This document shows, piece after piece, positions 16,585 to 26,357 of a stretch of 64,000 nt of DNA (its first letter is position 1; each line of letters starts with the position of its first letter). Position numbers and translations under genes: made by a program. The stretch is taken from assembly GCF_000621605.1 (NCBI RefSeq), contig NZ_JHXX01000003.1, positions 1 to 64,000 of the forward strand, given 5' to 3'. A model generated the notes under the pieces. It worked only from the letters and a program-made list of their open reading frames with translations. It was not told where the DNA came from and made no database searches. The stretch is from Butyrivibrio sp. MC2021 (GTDB lineage Bacteria > Bacillota > Clostridia > Lachnospirales > Lachnospiraceae).

Positions 16585-17991
16585 TCAATAGGCATTTTTG
16601 TTAAAAAGTCCGTATCTTATGGTTCCGAGGATTATCTTAAAATCAAATCCCATGGTCCAGTTTTCGATATAGTAAATATCGTAATCGATTCTTTTTCTGA
16701 TAGATGTGTCGCCTCTGTAACCGTTGATCTGAGCCCAGCCTGTAAGTCCCGGTCTTACCTGGTGTTTTACCATATATCTGGGGATCTGCTCCTTGAACTT
16801 CTCAACGAACTGAGGTCTCTCGGGCCTTGGTCCCACAAGGCTCATCTGTCCAACGAAGATATTAAAGAGCTGAGGAAGCTCGTCAATACTGTATTTCCTA
16901 AGGAAGGCGCCAACGCCGGTAACTCTTGGATCTCCCTTGGTGGTCCATCCCTTCTTCTCCTCAGCCTCGGTCTGAACCCTCATGGATCTGAATTTGTACA
17001 TCATAAAGGGCTGTCCATTAAGGCCGATCCTCTCCTGCTTGTAGATGATCGGACCCTTGCTGCTGAGCTTAACCGCAATAGCTGCCACCAGCATTACAGG
17101 CGATGTAAGAATGATGCCGATAAAAGAACCGATGATGTCAACAACCCTTTTGGCCAGCTTGTTAAAGGAATTAGTAAGCGGCACATATCTGATGTTGACA
17201 ACCGGAAGTCCCTGAACGTCCTCTGTGTAAGGATTGCTGGGGAAAAGTGAAGTATAATCCGGAATGAACTTGGTGTGCACTCCCGATTTCTCACACTGAG
17301 CCACAAGCTCCTCAAGTCTGTCGTAATCATCCAGAGGAAGCGTGATGGTAATTTCATCGTAATTGCTGTTAACAAGGTAATCCTGAAGCTGATCGGTCTT
17401 TCCCACAACCTTTATGCCATGGTAGCTGGTTCCTATGGGAACGAAATCGTCCAAGACACCTGCTATGTCATAGCCCCACTGGGGATTTTCCAATACCCTG
17501 CTGATGTAGGCCTCTGCAGCCCTGGAATATCCCACCAGAAGAATATGCTTGATGTTATATCCCTTTTTCCTGATATACCGTAGGAACTTACGAAGAAGTC
17601 CATGTGCCAGGGTCGTCAGTGCAATATTCAGAACGAAGAATATACCCAGCATGGTTCGGGAAAAGTTACTCTGCTTTAACATGTACAAAAGCACCAGAAA
17701 TCCAACAATTCCCATGAGGTTGGCCTGAACTATGTCCACAAACTCATTCCAAAGCCTCAGGGCTCTCCTGGACGTGTAGAGCTGAACCATGTAGTACAAA
17801 AAAAGATATGAGGGCACAAGATAATAAAGCGCAGAAAAATAGGTGGACATTGAAAGAACGCCACCGGGATTCTTGTCCCTGAAAACAGATTCAAATTTCA
17901 AATAATAGGACAACATGTAGGAACCGGCTACGATGAGCCCGTCCACTATAACATGCAACCTATTAAGATGTGTCTGGTTATCTTTTATCAT
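16585..17991 (-). CDS. Exopolysaccharide polyprenyl glycosylphosphotransferase (initiating enzyme)
   Basis: This enzyme puts the first sugar-1-phosphate (commonly glucose or galactose) onto undecaprenyl phosphate to start a glycan. The 468-residue protein has the WcaJ/CpsE layout: several N-terminal membrane segments (about 10-125), a Rossmann-like CoA-binding-type domain (about 145-240), one more hydrophobic re-entrant helix (about 285-305), and the bacterial sugar transferase domain. Motifs there are YKFRSM, SIDELPQ (catalytic Asp-Glu), GPRPERP and PGLTGWAQINGYRGDT. Its ATG directly follows the stop of the GT2 gene, so translation is coupled. Confidence 0.94.
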   Translation of the reverse strand: MIKDNQTHLNRLHVIVDGLIVAGSYMLSYYLKFESVFRDKNPGGVLSMSTYFSALYYLVPSYLFLYYMVQLYTSRRALRLWNEFVDIVQANLMGIVGFLVLLYMLKQSNFSRTMLGIFFVLNIALTTLAHGLLRKFLRYIRKKGYNIKHILLVGYSRAAEAYISRVLENPQWGYDIAGVLDDFVPIGTSYHGIKVVGKTDQLQDYLVNSNYDEITITLPLDDYDRLEELVAQCEKSGVHTKFIPDYTSLFPSNPYTEDVQGLPVVNIRYVPLTNSFNKLAKRVVDIIGSFIGIILTSPVMLVAAIAVKLSSKGPIIYKQERIGLNGQPFMMYKFRSMRVQTEAEEKKGWTTKGDPRVTGVGAFLRKYSIDELPQLFNIFVGQMSLVGPRPERPQFVEKFKEQIPRYMVKHQVRPGLTGWAQINGYRGDTSIRKRIDYDIYYIENWTMGFDFKIILGTIRYGLFNKNAY

Positions 17992-18957
17992 TTAAACAAT
18001 ACCAATTCTTCTTAGGCAGTTAAGCCACAGCTCCAGCTGCAGTTTAAGGCTGTTAACAGCCTGTCTTCCCCCGAATCGGACTCTTTTGTCTGAGCCCTTG
18101 AATATCCTTGAAAAGCCACTAAGAAGGCCCTTTATATGGGCTTTTCCCAACCCTTTTTTCATGTAAAAAACATGTTTTATAAGTATGCCCGCAATAATAA
18201 GCGGGAGATTAATCAAAACCTGTAAAAAAGGCATATTTTTATATATTAAGTATAAATTATTGGCTGCTGTCAGTTCAACCTTAAATGCATTATGCCTTGA
18301 ACCGCTGCTGCCGCTGCCGGCGTGATATACCACCGCCGAGGGCTCCATAAGGTTCCTGTAGCCGTAAAGTCTTGCCCGGTAGCCCAGATCCACGTCCTCC
18401 AGATAGCAAAAATGCGCCTCGTCAAAAAGGCCCACCTCATCCAGCATGGACTTCCTGTAGATGGCTGCCCCTGCGCAGGCGGAAGTGATATAGAGTCTCT
18501 TTTTATAATTGTCTGCATTCTTGTCCTTGGAAGGAGCAAAGGCCCATCCCAAAGCGCAGTAATAGTCTCCGGCATCATCCACCAGATCAGGATGGTGAAG
18601 CTGAAGCATCTTGGCCTGGGCGCTGAAAAGATCCTTCTTTTTGTCCATGACTCTGACCAGGGACTCGATGGCCTTCTCATCGCAGACAGTGTCGTTGTTC
18701 AGAAGAAAAACATACTCTGTATCTGCGGCTCTTATGCCTTCGTTGACAGCATTGGCAAAGCCGGTGTTACTGCCAAGCTCCAGAACCTTCATTTCCGGAT
18801 ACTTGTCCTTAACAAAGGAAACACTGCTGTCTTCAGAACCGTTATCAACTATGATAACACAAAAATCCTTATATGTTTGTTTTTTAAGGCTCCTAAGACA
18901 ATCCTGCAGAAATTTCGCCCCGTTGTAGTTAGGAATTATAACCGTAACCTTTTCCAT
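17992..18957 (-). CDS. Glycosyltransferase family 2 (WbbL-like rhamnosyltransferase)
   Basis: This 321-residue GT-A enzyme is typical of early rhamnosyl or related transfer after the initiating sugar. It starts at ATG 18957 (AAGGG about 7 bases upstream). It shows VTVIIPNYNG (residues 4-13), VDNGSEDSS, the FLLNNDT metal-binding motif, and FCYLEDVDLGYRARLYGY as the catalytic base region. A hydrophobic C-terminal stretch (NLPLIIAGILIKHVFYM) would dock it on the membrane. It abuts the genes on both sides. Confidence 0.85.
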   Translation of the reverse strand: MEKVTVIIPNYNGAKFLQDCLRSLKKQTYKDFCVIIVDNGSEDSSVSFVKDKYPEMKVLELGSNTGFANAVNEGIRAADTEYVFLLNNDTVCDEKAIESLVRVMDKKKDLFSAQAKMLQLHHPDLVDDAGDYYCALGWAFAPSKDKNADNYKKRLYITSACAGAAIYRKSMLDEVGLFDEAHFCYLEDVDLGYRARLYGYRNLMEPSAVVYHAGSGSSGSRHNAFKVELTAANNLYLIYKNMPFLQVLINLPLIIAGILIKHVFYMKKGLGKAHIKGLLSGFSRIFKGSDKRVRFGGRQAVNSLKLQLELWLNCLRRIGIV

Positions 18958-18959
18958 TT

Positions 18960-20360
18960 TCAAACCCTTTTGATAACCTTGGGATCCCAGAGAACCCGTA
19001 GGCCCTTCTTTCTGATCTCCTCACAGAACTTAAGGTTCATCTCCATTATGGCCTCATCAGTCATAGTTTTGAAATAGCTGTCGTTTTCCCCTTTTCCGAA
19101 GAAGCTGTCACTATACTTTGTTCCTGTGATCTCTTCATACACAGGAATAAACTGAGAGCTGACACTAATGCATCTGACATCTACCGCAGCACAATTCTGC
19201 TGAAGTACGGCTCTGTGCTGAGGTCCGCCGCTAAAGCCCTCCGGAAGCCTGTCGTAAACCACGGTTCCGTCTTTTTTATAAATACCTCCGCAGATCCTGC
19301 CCTTTTTATCCAGGAGCTTGCCGCCTATGCAGCCCACATCCTTCCTGGACTCAAAGAAGTCTCCGGTATAATTGAGTCTGTAAAAGCCAAGGTGACGCAG
19401 AGACTCAGCCTCGGCTGCTATCTTGTTCCTTGCGCAAAAATCAGAAAGGGCCCTCTTGCCCGCCTCATAGGCATAGGTCTTGCTGGCTGGATTGGCCGCA
19501 GTTGAACCGCGGTGGCATCTCCAGTGATATAAAACCTTGCTGATATGGGCAATCTGGCCGGAAGCCGCAGGCATGGAAAGCGCCGCTTCACCGCAGGCCC
19601 TGAGGAACAGGTCATAATCCTGGGCTCCGTCATACTTGTCACGAAGCTTCAGTCTTTTTATCACATCCGCTCTCATGACGGTAAAATGGCAGATATAATT
19701 ATTGGACATAAGATAGTCCATATTAAAAGAGGGTTTGATATGGGGTTCATAATAAACGCCTCTTGTATCGTCGTATTTATCCTCATCGGAATATATAAGT
19801 CTTATGGGGCAGTCCGAATACCGGGCCAGCTTGTTGGTCTTCATGCTCTTTCTGATGACCTTGGACACCTCATACAGAGCATCCGGGGTCAACAGATCAT
19901 CATGATCCAAAAGTCCCACATAATCACCGGAAGCCTTCTCCAGGCCCCTGTTTGTATTGATCGAAATTCCTTCGTTGGTTCCAAGATGATAGTACTTAAT
20001 TCTCGGATCCTTCCCCGCATATTCCAGCGCCATGTCGGAGCTGTTCATGGAGGCGTCGGCCAGTACCAGTTCCCAGTCGCCGTAGGTCTGGGAAATCACC
20101 GACTCTATCATTTCCTGTAAATATTTCTCCGGTGTGTTGTAAAGAGGCACCACAATGCTGAATCTGACACAGTTGCCATCTTTTACCAGAGCCTTATATT
20201 CCTGTCTCTGCTCGGAAAGAACTTCCTCGGAAAGGGGCAGGAATCTGTATCTGTCCCGGAGCTTGTCTGATATTCTCTCAAAGGCAGCAAAAAATGCGGC
20301 CTTAGCACCATTGCGTTTAGCATATGCTATTGTTTTGGAGGCCGCATTTTTTATACCCAT
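18960..20360 (-). CDS. Glycosyltransferase family 2
   Basis: The 466-residue protein has a basic N-terminal helix (1-60), then a GT-A domain with FSIVVPLYNTPEKYL (near 62-76), LADAS, and YVGLLDHDDLLTPDALYEV carrying the DHD metal site. The C-terminal third (about 330-466) adds a second fold with several cysteines and no known signature. This arrangement resembles the GT2 enzymes encoded beside Wzm/Wzt in rhamnan-type clusters. It ends a few bases before the next GT2 start. Confidence 0.83.
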   Translation of the reverse strand: MGIKNAASKTIAYAKRNGAKAAFFAAFERISDKLRDRYRFLPLSEEVLSEQRQEYKALVKDGNCVRFSIVVPLYNTPEKYLQEMIESVISQTYGDWELVLADASMNSSDMALEYAGKDPRIKYYHLGTNEGISINTNRGLEKASGDYVGLLDHDDLLTPDALYEVSKVIRKSMKTNKLARYSDCPIRLIYSDEDKYDDTRGVYYEPHIKPSFNMDYLMSNNYICHFTVMRADVIKRLKLRDKYDGAQDYDLFLRACGEAALSMPAASGQIAHISKVLYHWRCHRGSTAANPASKTYAYEAGKRALSDFCARNKIAAEAESLRHLGFYRLNYTGDFFESRKDVGCIGGKLLDKKGRICGGIYKKDGTVVYDRLPEGFSGGPQHRAVLQQNCAAVDVRCISVSSQFIPVYEEITGTKYSDSFFGKGENDSYFKTMTDEAIMEMNLKFCEEIRKKGLRVLWDPKVIKRV

Positions 20361-20374
20361 TTTGGTTTTTCCTT

Positions 20375-22117
20375 TTACTGTCCTATTACTTTTTTAACTG
20401 CATCGGTTAATTCATCCTGAAGCTTGGCTGCATCCTCAAGGTTCTTACCCTTAACACCCATGTAGAACTTGATCTTGGGCTCTGTTCCTGAAGGTCTTGC
20501 GCAGCACCAGGAATCGTTATCCAGTGCAAAATAGAGAACGTTGGATACAGGAAGTCCTGTCTCGCCCTCTTTGCCGGTGGCCATATCAACGGTCTTGCCG
20601 GTCTTGTAATCTCTGAACTCTTCTACCTTCCAGCTGCCGAACTCCTTGGGAGGATTGCTGCGAAGTCTGTCCATAAGAGCTGCGATCTGCTCAGCGCCCT
20701 CTTTGCCCTTCATGGTGATGGAGTACTGGCCCTCCTTGTAGTAGCCATAGTCCTCATACATGTCGATCATAGCATCCCAAACGCTCTTGCCCTGCTTCTT
20801 GTAGAAAGCAGCCAGCTCGCAGAGCATCATAACCGCAACAACGGCATCCTTATCTCTTGCGTGGGTTCCTGCAAGGCATCCGTAGGACTCCTCAAGGCCG
20901 AATACATAGTTGTAGGACTGGCCGTTCTGCTCGAAGAGCTTGATCTGCTCGCCGATGTACTTAAAGCCTGTAAGAACCTCGATGTAGTGAAGACCGTACT
21001 TGGATGCTACAGCCTTAGCCATATTGGTGGTAACGATTGTTGTAACAAAAGCAGGGTTGGCAGGCATTGTGCCTGTTGCCTTGCGCTCTCTTAAGATATA
21101 ATCGCCGATGAGCATTCCGGACATATTTCCTGTAAATGCAACATATTCACCGGTCTTGGTATCCTTGGCATAGATTCCCAGTCTGTCTGCATCAGGGTCG
21201 GTTGCAAGAACAATGTCTGCATCCTTCTCTTTTGCCAGCTTGAGAGCAAGCTCAAAGGCCTTGGGATCCTCAGGGTTGGGATATGCCAGTGTTGTAAAGT
21301 TGGGATCGGGCTTCTCCTGCTCGGGAACAACGAATACGTTCTTGAAGCCAAGCTCCTTCAGTACTCTCCTTACAGGAAGGTTACCTGTTCCGTTGAATGG
21401 TGAATAAACAATGGTGAACTTATCAGCCATCTCATCGATAACGTCCTTGTGGATGATCTGCTTCTTGAGCTCAACCATGTACTTGTCATCTATCTCTTCG
21501 CCAAAGGAGATGTAAAGTCCCTGTGCAATGGCATCTTCCTTGGACATAGTCTTAACTTCAGCATAATCTGTGATGGCAACAACCTCAGAAATGATACCTG
21601 TGTCATGAGGTGGTGTTACCTGAGCGCCATCCTCCCAGTATACCTTGTATCCGTTGTACTCAGGTGGATTGTGAGATGCTGTAACCATAACTCCTGCGAT
21701 ACATCCAAACTCTCTGAGAGCAAATGAAAGCTCAGGAGTAGGACGAAGAATATCGCTCACATAAGCCTTGATTCCGTTGGCAGCAAGGCAAAGTGCTGTC
21801 TCATCGGCAAATTCCGGAGAAAATCTTCTGCAGTCATAGGAAATTGCCACACCCTTCTTGGCCGCATCCGGTCCGCCGTTCTTCTTGATATAATTGGCAA
21901 GTCCCTGGGTTGCCTTTCTTACGGTGTACTTGTTCATTCTGTTGGTACCGGCTCCGATTACCCCGCGGAGTCCGCCTGTACCAAACTCAAGCTCTCTGTA
22001 AAATCTGTCCTCAACCTCTGCCTCATCATTCCTGATGGAAAGCAGCTCTTTCTTGGTCTCTTCGTCAAAATACGGATCGTTAAGCCAGTATTCCAACTGT
22101 TTCTGTGCGTCACTCAT
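20375..22117 (-). CDS. pgcA: Phosphoglucomutase / phosphomannomutase
   Basis: This 580-residue alpha-D-phosphohexomutase interconverts glucose-6-phosphate and glucose-1-phosphate, the entry point for dTDP- and UDP-sugars used by neighbouring genes. Key motifs: FGTGGLRGVIG, VMVTASHNPPEYNG (phosphoserine site), DPDADRLG (Mg2+ loop), GLEESYGCL (sugar-specificity loop) and RPSGTEPKIKFY (phosphate-binding). Length and motifs match the PgcA branch found in Firmicutes. It has its own extended -10 promoter (22153-22161) and GAGGAGG-type ribosome binding site. Confidence 0.94.
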   Translation of the reverse strand: MSDAQKQLEYWLNDPYFDEETKKELLSIRNDEAEVEDRFYRELEFGTGGLRGVIGAGTNRMNKYTVRKATQGLANYIKKNGGPDAAKKGVAISYDCRRFSPEFADETALCLAANGIKAYVSDILRPTPELSFALREFGCIAGVMVTASHNPPEYNGYKVYWEDGAQVTPPHDTGIISEVVAITDYAEVKTMSKEDAIAQGLYISFGEEIDDKYMVELKKQIIHKDVIDEMADKFTIVYSPFNGTGNLPVRRVLKELGFKNVFVVPEQEKPDPNFTTLAYPNPEDPKAFELALKLAKEKDADIVLATDPDADRLGIYAKDTKTGEYVAFTGNMSGMLIGDYILRERKATGTMPANPAFVTTIVTTNMAKAVASKYGLHYIEVLTGFKYIGEQIKLFEQNGQSYNYVFGLEESYGCLAGTHARDKDAVVAVMMLCELAAFYKKQGKSVWDAMIDMYEDYGYYKEGQYSITMKGKEGAEQIAALMDRLRSNPPKEFGSWKVEEFRDYKTGKTVDMATGKEGETGLPVSNVLYFALDNDSWCCARPSGTEPKIKFYMGVKGKNLEDAAKLQDELTDAVKKVIGQ

Positions 22118-22152
22118 TCCTTTTCCTCCTCATTAAACGCTGTATATAATGC

Positions 22153-22161
22153 ATTATAACA
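22153..22161 (-). promoter_or_regulatory. Extended -10 promoter candidate for pgcA
   Basis: On the minus strand TGT-TATAAT (TATAAT at 22153-22158) stands about 35 bases before the phosphoglucomutase ATG. No clear -35 is visible, since this region overlaps the end of the upstream GT2 gene. Confidence 0.5.
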
Positions 22162-22172
22162 CAGGGAATATC

Positions 22173-24230
22173 TCACTGTGTGCGTAAACTTGAGTATCCT
22201 TCCACGTTCAGGCTGAAATCACTTCTGTCCAGGGAGAAATTTGGATTGTAATAGGGATCTCCCTTGTCCAGAACAGCCTTCCACTTGGTGCGGAAGTGCT
22301 CTGATTCTGATTCGTAGCGCTTTGCGTTCTCACCCTCCAGATCAAGACCTCTTGAAAGGGATTCATAGTGATACAGCTCCGCAAAAGGTGTAAATACGTT
22401 GAGATATCCTTTTTCTCTAAGCTTCAGACAGAAATCCACGTCGTTGAGGCTCACTGCGAAGTCCTCGCCAAAGCCACCAACCTCATCATACTTGGCTCTG
22501 CTGACCATAAGGCATGCACCGGTAACAGCGCTGACATCCTGAGCGTAGCAAAGTCTGCCCATATATCCCAGGTTCATTCCGGCCTGTCCGTAGTGTGAAT
22601 GGCCTGCTGTTCTGTGGGCTCCCAGCTTCAGTACAACGCCGGCATGCTGGATCTTTCTGTCGGGGAAATAAAGCTTGGCTCCAACCGCACCCACATCGGA
22701 TCTCTGAGCATACATAAGAAGCTCTTCCATCCAGTTCACGGTGATGACCTGTGTGTCGTTATTTAAAAGAATGATGTACTCTCCGTCGGAGTGCTGTACA
22801 CCGTAGTTAACTACAGCTGAATAATTAAATGCTGGTCTGCTGCCGTCGGGATTCAGGTGCTGACCGTTCTCGTAGTAGTCCACTACCTTCACAATATCCT
22901 TGAGAGAGCCGTTACGAAGTTCATCATAATAGCCCTTGATATCAGAACCCTTGCTGCCGTTCTCAACTACAATGATCTCGTAATTGTCATAAACTGACTT
23001 CTCATAAATGGAATCTATACATCTCTTGAGGTCTTCCTTGTGTTCACAGGTGGGAATAACTATTGAAATCTTGGGTGTTCCCTGAACCTCATAGGTGATC
23101 TTGAAAATTGTCTCAAAGGCCCTGGTGCTGGTGATCTTGAAATGGTCATAGCCGTGGCGGCGAAGATGATCCGCAACTGCTCCCTTGGCTGCATCGATGG
23201 CGTAGGGCTTGGCATTAATATCGGATGCTACGCTGCCCGCATGGGATCTCCAGTAATAAAGAAGCTTGGGCACATGAACGATATGCTCTGCTCTGTCCGT
23301 AAGACGAAGGATCATATCGTGGTCCTGGCTTCCGTCAAACTTGGTTCTGAAAAGCTCAGTGCCGTCAAGGAGAGTTCTCTTGAACACACTGAAATGGCAG
23401 ATATAGTTGTTGGCCCTGAGATTGTCTATAGCATAGTCAGGCTTAAAATGCATGGTGATCATCTTGTTGATGTCATCACCCTTGAAGGTGGTCTCATCAC
23501 AGTAGATATAATCAGCCTTCTCCTCATTGATAGCCTTCACATACCAGTAGAGAGCCTCGGGATGAAGGATATCATCATGGTCAAAAAGTCCGATATACTC
23601 CCCCTCTGCCAGTTCAAGGCAGTGGTTGGTATTTCCGGAGATACCCTCGTTCTTTTCAAGCTTCATGTAAGAGATCCTGCAGCTGCCGTCGGGGCGAAGG
23701 GCCCTCTTGTCAGCCTGAAACTCTTTTACTATGGAATAAACAGTGCCGATGTGCTCGGAATCTGAGCCGTCGGCCAGGCAAAGCTGCCAGTTGTTATAGG
23801 TCTGATCAAGGCAGGAGCCGATCATATCCCTCAAAAATCTCTCGGGAGTGTTATAGAGAGGAACAAGGATGGAAATCAGGGGCCTGTACTCAAACTTGGT
23901 CTCCTGCTGCATCTTCCTTGTGGCCTCATCAGGAAAGCTCTCTGTGCCGTAGTGAGTCATGGCCTTCTTCTCGATCTGCTTGTATTTGATCTTGGCTATA
24001 ACCCCCTTAAGGGAGCCCTGATTGCGAACTCTGTCCCTCTGTCTGATGACCCAGTGCATGGTATTTCTTGCAGGGGTGCTGGCCTTCCAGATGGGGTTAT
24101 TCTTGATCCTGTCCAGCTTGAACTGGAGCTCCTGGTTCTTGTCCTCCAGCTCAGCTATGCGCTGTGCCAGGTCTGCACTCTTTAGTTTTTCCCGCTCGTA
24201 GGCGGCCTTAAAATCTTTATCGTCTGCCAT
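22173..24230 (-). CDS. Two-domain glycosyltransferase family 2
   Basis: This 685-residue protein carries two GT-A modules in tandem, so one polypeptide may add two residues or alternate linkages. Order: coiled coil (about 5-45), GT2 module A starting at LISILVPLYNTPERFL (near 97) with YIGLFDHDDILHPEAL, and GT2 module B starting at ISIVIPTCEHKEDL (near 386) with YIILLNNDT and a final HYESLSRG motif. No membrane segment. Its start overlaps the upstream GT2 gene by 14 bases, with AAAGGA before the ATG. Together with the next gene it forms the probable polymerising pair of the locus. Confidence 0.85.
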   Translation of the reverse strand: MADDKDFKAAYEREKLKSADLAQRIAELEDKNQELQFKLDRIKNNPIWKASTPARNTMHWVIRQRDRVRNQGSLKGVIAKIKYKQIEKKAMTHYGTESFPDEATRKMQQETKFEYRPLISILVPLYNTPERFLRDMIGSCLDQTYNNWQLCLADGSDSEHIGTVYSIVKEFQADKRALRPDGSCRISYMKLEKNEGISGNTNHCLELAEGEYIGLFDHDDILHPEALYWYVKAINEEKADYIYCDETTFKGDDINKMITMHFKPDYAIDNLRANNYICHFSVFKRTLLDGTELFRTKFDGSQDHDMILRLTDRAEHIVHVPKLLYYWRSHAGSVASDINAKPYAIDAAKGAVADHLRRHGYDHFKITSTRAFETIFKITYEVQGTPKISIVIPTCEHKEDLKRCIDSIYEKSVYDNYEIIVVENGSKGSDIKGYYDELRNGSLKDIVKVVDYYENGQHLNPDGSRPAFNYSAVVNYGVQHSDGEYIILLNNDTQVITVNWMEELLMYAQRSDVGAVGAKLYFPDRKIQHAGVVLKLGAHRTAGHSHYGQAGMNLGYMGRLCYAQDVSAVTGACLMVSRAKYDEVGGFGEDFAVSLNDVDFCLKLREKGYLNVFTPFAELYHYESLSRGLDLEGENAKRYESESEHFRTKWKAVLDKGDPYYNPNFSLDRSDFSLNVEGYSSLRTQ

Positions 24231-26346
24231 GGTTATCCTTTATTCTTAATATATTTGGAACCCAATTGATTAACTTGAGTCTGCTTGTCTTGTCGATGGC
24301 GAGCATGCCTATCTGGTAGTATCCCGGAGGGAGCAGCCCCTTTTCGATCTTGAGCTTGTAGCCTGTAAGATCCACATTCACCTGATCCTGAAGCCTTACT
24401 CTGATGTCAGGCCTGTACCAGGTGTAGACAGGGAAGCTGTATACCTTGGGACCCACAGGTCCTGCTCCGTCCTCATAGCGCTCCACCAGACGAAGGAGAA
24501 GTTTCCTTTCAAAAAGAGCATTGTCAGAGCCGATCACAAAGCTGTAGCCCTTGAGATAATACCCCTCTGAATTGCCCTCGGCGGTGACGCCGTAAAGCCA
24601 GTTGTCCAGGGTGCCGTTGTACTCACAGCCTACTCTCAGGCACTGATCCTCCCTGGCTCCCTTGATGCCCTTGTCATGGATACTGACTGTGGCATAGGGA
24701 ATATCCTCCACAGGAGTATAGTCCTCCCTGGGGATAATGGCGGAAATAGTCTCATCCTCTGTAAGATGAGGGCTGTAGAAGGGATCCACGTTGTAAAGAT
24801 GGGCGTGGCGTCTCATAAGGGTATCGCCCTCCACCGCCAGTCTCTCCATCTTCTTGGGATCCAGGTTATCCAGTCCTCTGGAAAGAGACTCGTAATGTCT
24901 TAAGTAGATATGGTTACAGCAAAGGTTATAATAACCTTTTTCAAAAATGCTGTAGCAAAAATCCACATCATTAAAGGCCACCTTGAGCTCCTCGGGGAAT
25001 CCGCCCACATCCCTGAACTTCTGCCTGCTGATCATAAGACAGGCGGCAGTGGCTCCGATGGTGTTGTGGATACCTCTGTTGTAGCCGAAATAGTGGCTCT
25101 TGTTATCATGCATTTTCTGCAGCTTGTGCACGGGGCCCCGCCTTACGTTGGCGATGCCGGCATGCTGGATAAGATCCGTGTCGGGATAAATGAGCTTGGC
25201 TCCCACCGCACCCACATGCTTAAGCTGGGCCTGGGATACCATCTCACGAAGCCATCCTTCCTTCACCGCCTCAATATCATCATTGAGGAAAAGAAGGTAC
25301 TCCCCCATGGTATTCTTCACGCCCTTGTTGCACATGGCTGAGAAATTGAACTCGTCCAGTTTGTATAAATAATTGATCTTTGTAAGACCGTTTTTCTTAG
25401 GAATTTTACCGATGAATACGCCGTATCTGACACGGTTCTTGGCATCGCTTCCGTTGTCCAGAACCACAATATCATAGGTGATATTGGGCTCCCCTCCGGT
25501 GGTCTCGACAATGGACTCGAGACATCTCTTTAAGACCTCCGGATGATCCTTGGAAGGAATGATGATAGAAACCGTTGTAGGCTTAAGCAGCATATGTCTT
25601 GAATTGTGGTAGGCTCTTCCGTAGAAAACATCCTGCTCGGGATTTCTGTGGAAAAGCACCTCTCTTATATGGCCCACAGGAAATTCAAGACCGGTTCTCT
25701 TGGCAAAGGCATGCTCATGAAGAGCAATCATGCAAAAAAGAACGTCCGCTGACAATAAAGATGCTTCCAGTCCCACCTGCTCCGGTGAATTGCGCTTGTT
25801 GGAGGTTCCTCCAAGCATTCTGACAGCGCCGTCGTATTCTCCTCCGGAGGCATGCATGACAGAAGCACGGCAGGCAAAGTAGCTGCCGATGTAAAATGCG
25901 TTAAGATATGAATCCGGAGACCAGTCAGGCTTAAAGAAAGGATGGATGTATTTTCCTCCCTTTCCTATCTCATCCTCGTCTCCGTAAACAAGGTTATGCT
26001 CGGGATGTGCGATAAAATACTGTCTGACCACCTCTGTGGCTCTCCTGGTGAGCTTGCCCTTGGGGCTGACAAAAAGGTAAATCATATTTTCGTCGCCCTT
26101 GTTTTCCGATACCTCCCAGACCTTGGCATAGGGTATCACCTTGATCTTGGGCTCCGGAAGCTTGTGTGGCACGATCTCTCCGGACTCCAGAGTCTCATAG
26201 CTCACAGGTGCCTCAGCCGTGATCACATTCTGCTTCTCAATGGCATGCTGCCACTTATCATAGGCTGAAGACTTGGCATTTACCGCTTTTTTGTATTTAG
26301 TTGTTCTGCTCTTTACAAGAGCAGCCTTGGCTAAATCTTTAAGCAT
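24217..26346 (-). CDS. Glycosyltransferase family 2 with extra N- and C-terminal domains
   Basis: I start this gene at ATG 26346 (AAGG upstream); a GTG 15 bases earlier overlaps the preceding stop. The 709-residue protein has an N-terminal half (about 85-225) resembling a GT2 remnant: VYGDEDE in place of a DXD loop but no NTP-binding start. A complete GT2 module follows (VSIIIPSKDHPEVL, LDNGSD, YLLFLNDDIEAV, HYESLSRG). The C-terminal region (about 555-709) is beta-rich and ends PPGYYQIGMLAID, suggesting a carbohydrate-binding-like domain. It is a paralogue of the next gene downstream. Confidence 0.83.
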   Translation of the reverse strand: MLKDLAKAALVKSRTTKYKKAVNAKSSAYDKWQHAIEKQNVITAEAPVSYETLESGEIVPHKLPEPKIKVIPYAKVWEVSENKGDENMIYLFVSPKGKLTRRATEVVRQYFIAHPEHNLVYGDEDEIGKGGKYIHPFFKPDWSPDSYLNAFYIGSYFACRASVMHASGGEYDGAVRMLGGTSNKRNSPEQVGLEASLLSADVLFCMIALHEHAFAKRTGLEFPVGHIREVLFHRNPEQDVFYGRAYHNSRHMLLKPTTVSIIIPSKDHPEVLKRCLESIVETTGGEPNITYDIVVLDNGSDAKNRVRYGVFIGKIPKKNGLTKINYLYKLDEFNFSAMCNKGVKNTMGEYLLFLNDDIEAVKEGWLREMVSQAQLKHVGAVGAKLIYPDTDLIQHAGIANVRRGPVHKLQKMHDNKSHYFGYNRGIHNTIGATAACLMISRQKFRDVGGFPEELKVAFNDVDFCYSIFEKGYYNLCCNHIYLRHYESLSRGLDNLDPKKMERLAVEGDTLMRRHAHLYNVDPFYSPHLTEDETISAIIPREDYTPVEDIPYATVSIHDKGIKGAREDQCLRVGCEYNGTLDNWLYGVTAEGNSEGYYLKGYSFVIGSDNALFERKLLLRLVERYEDGAGPVGPKVYSFPVYTWYRPDIRVRLQDQVNVDLTGYKLKIEKGLLPPGYYQIGMLAIDKTSRLKLINWVPNILRIKDNHGRR

Positions 26347-26357
26347 AACCCCCTTGA

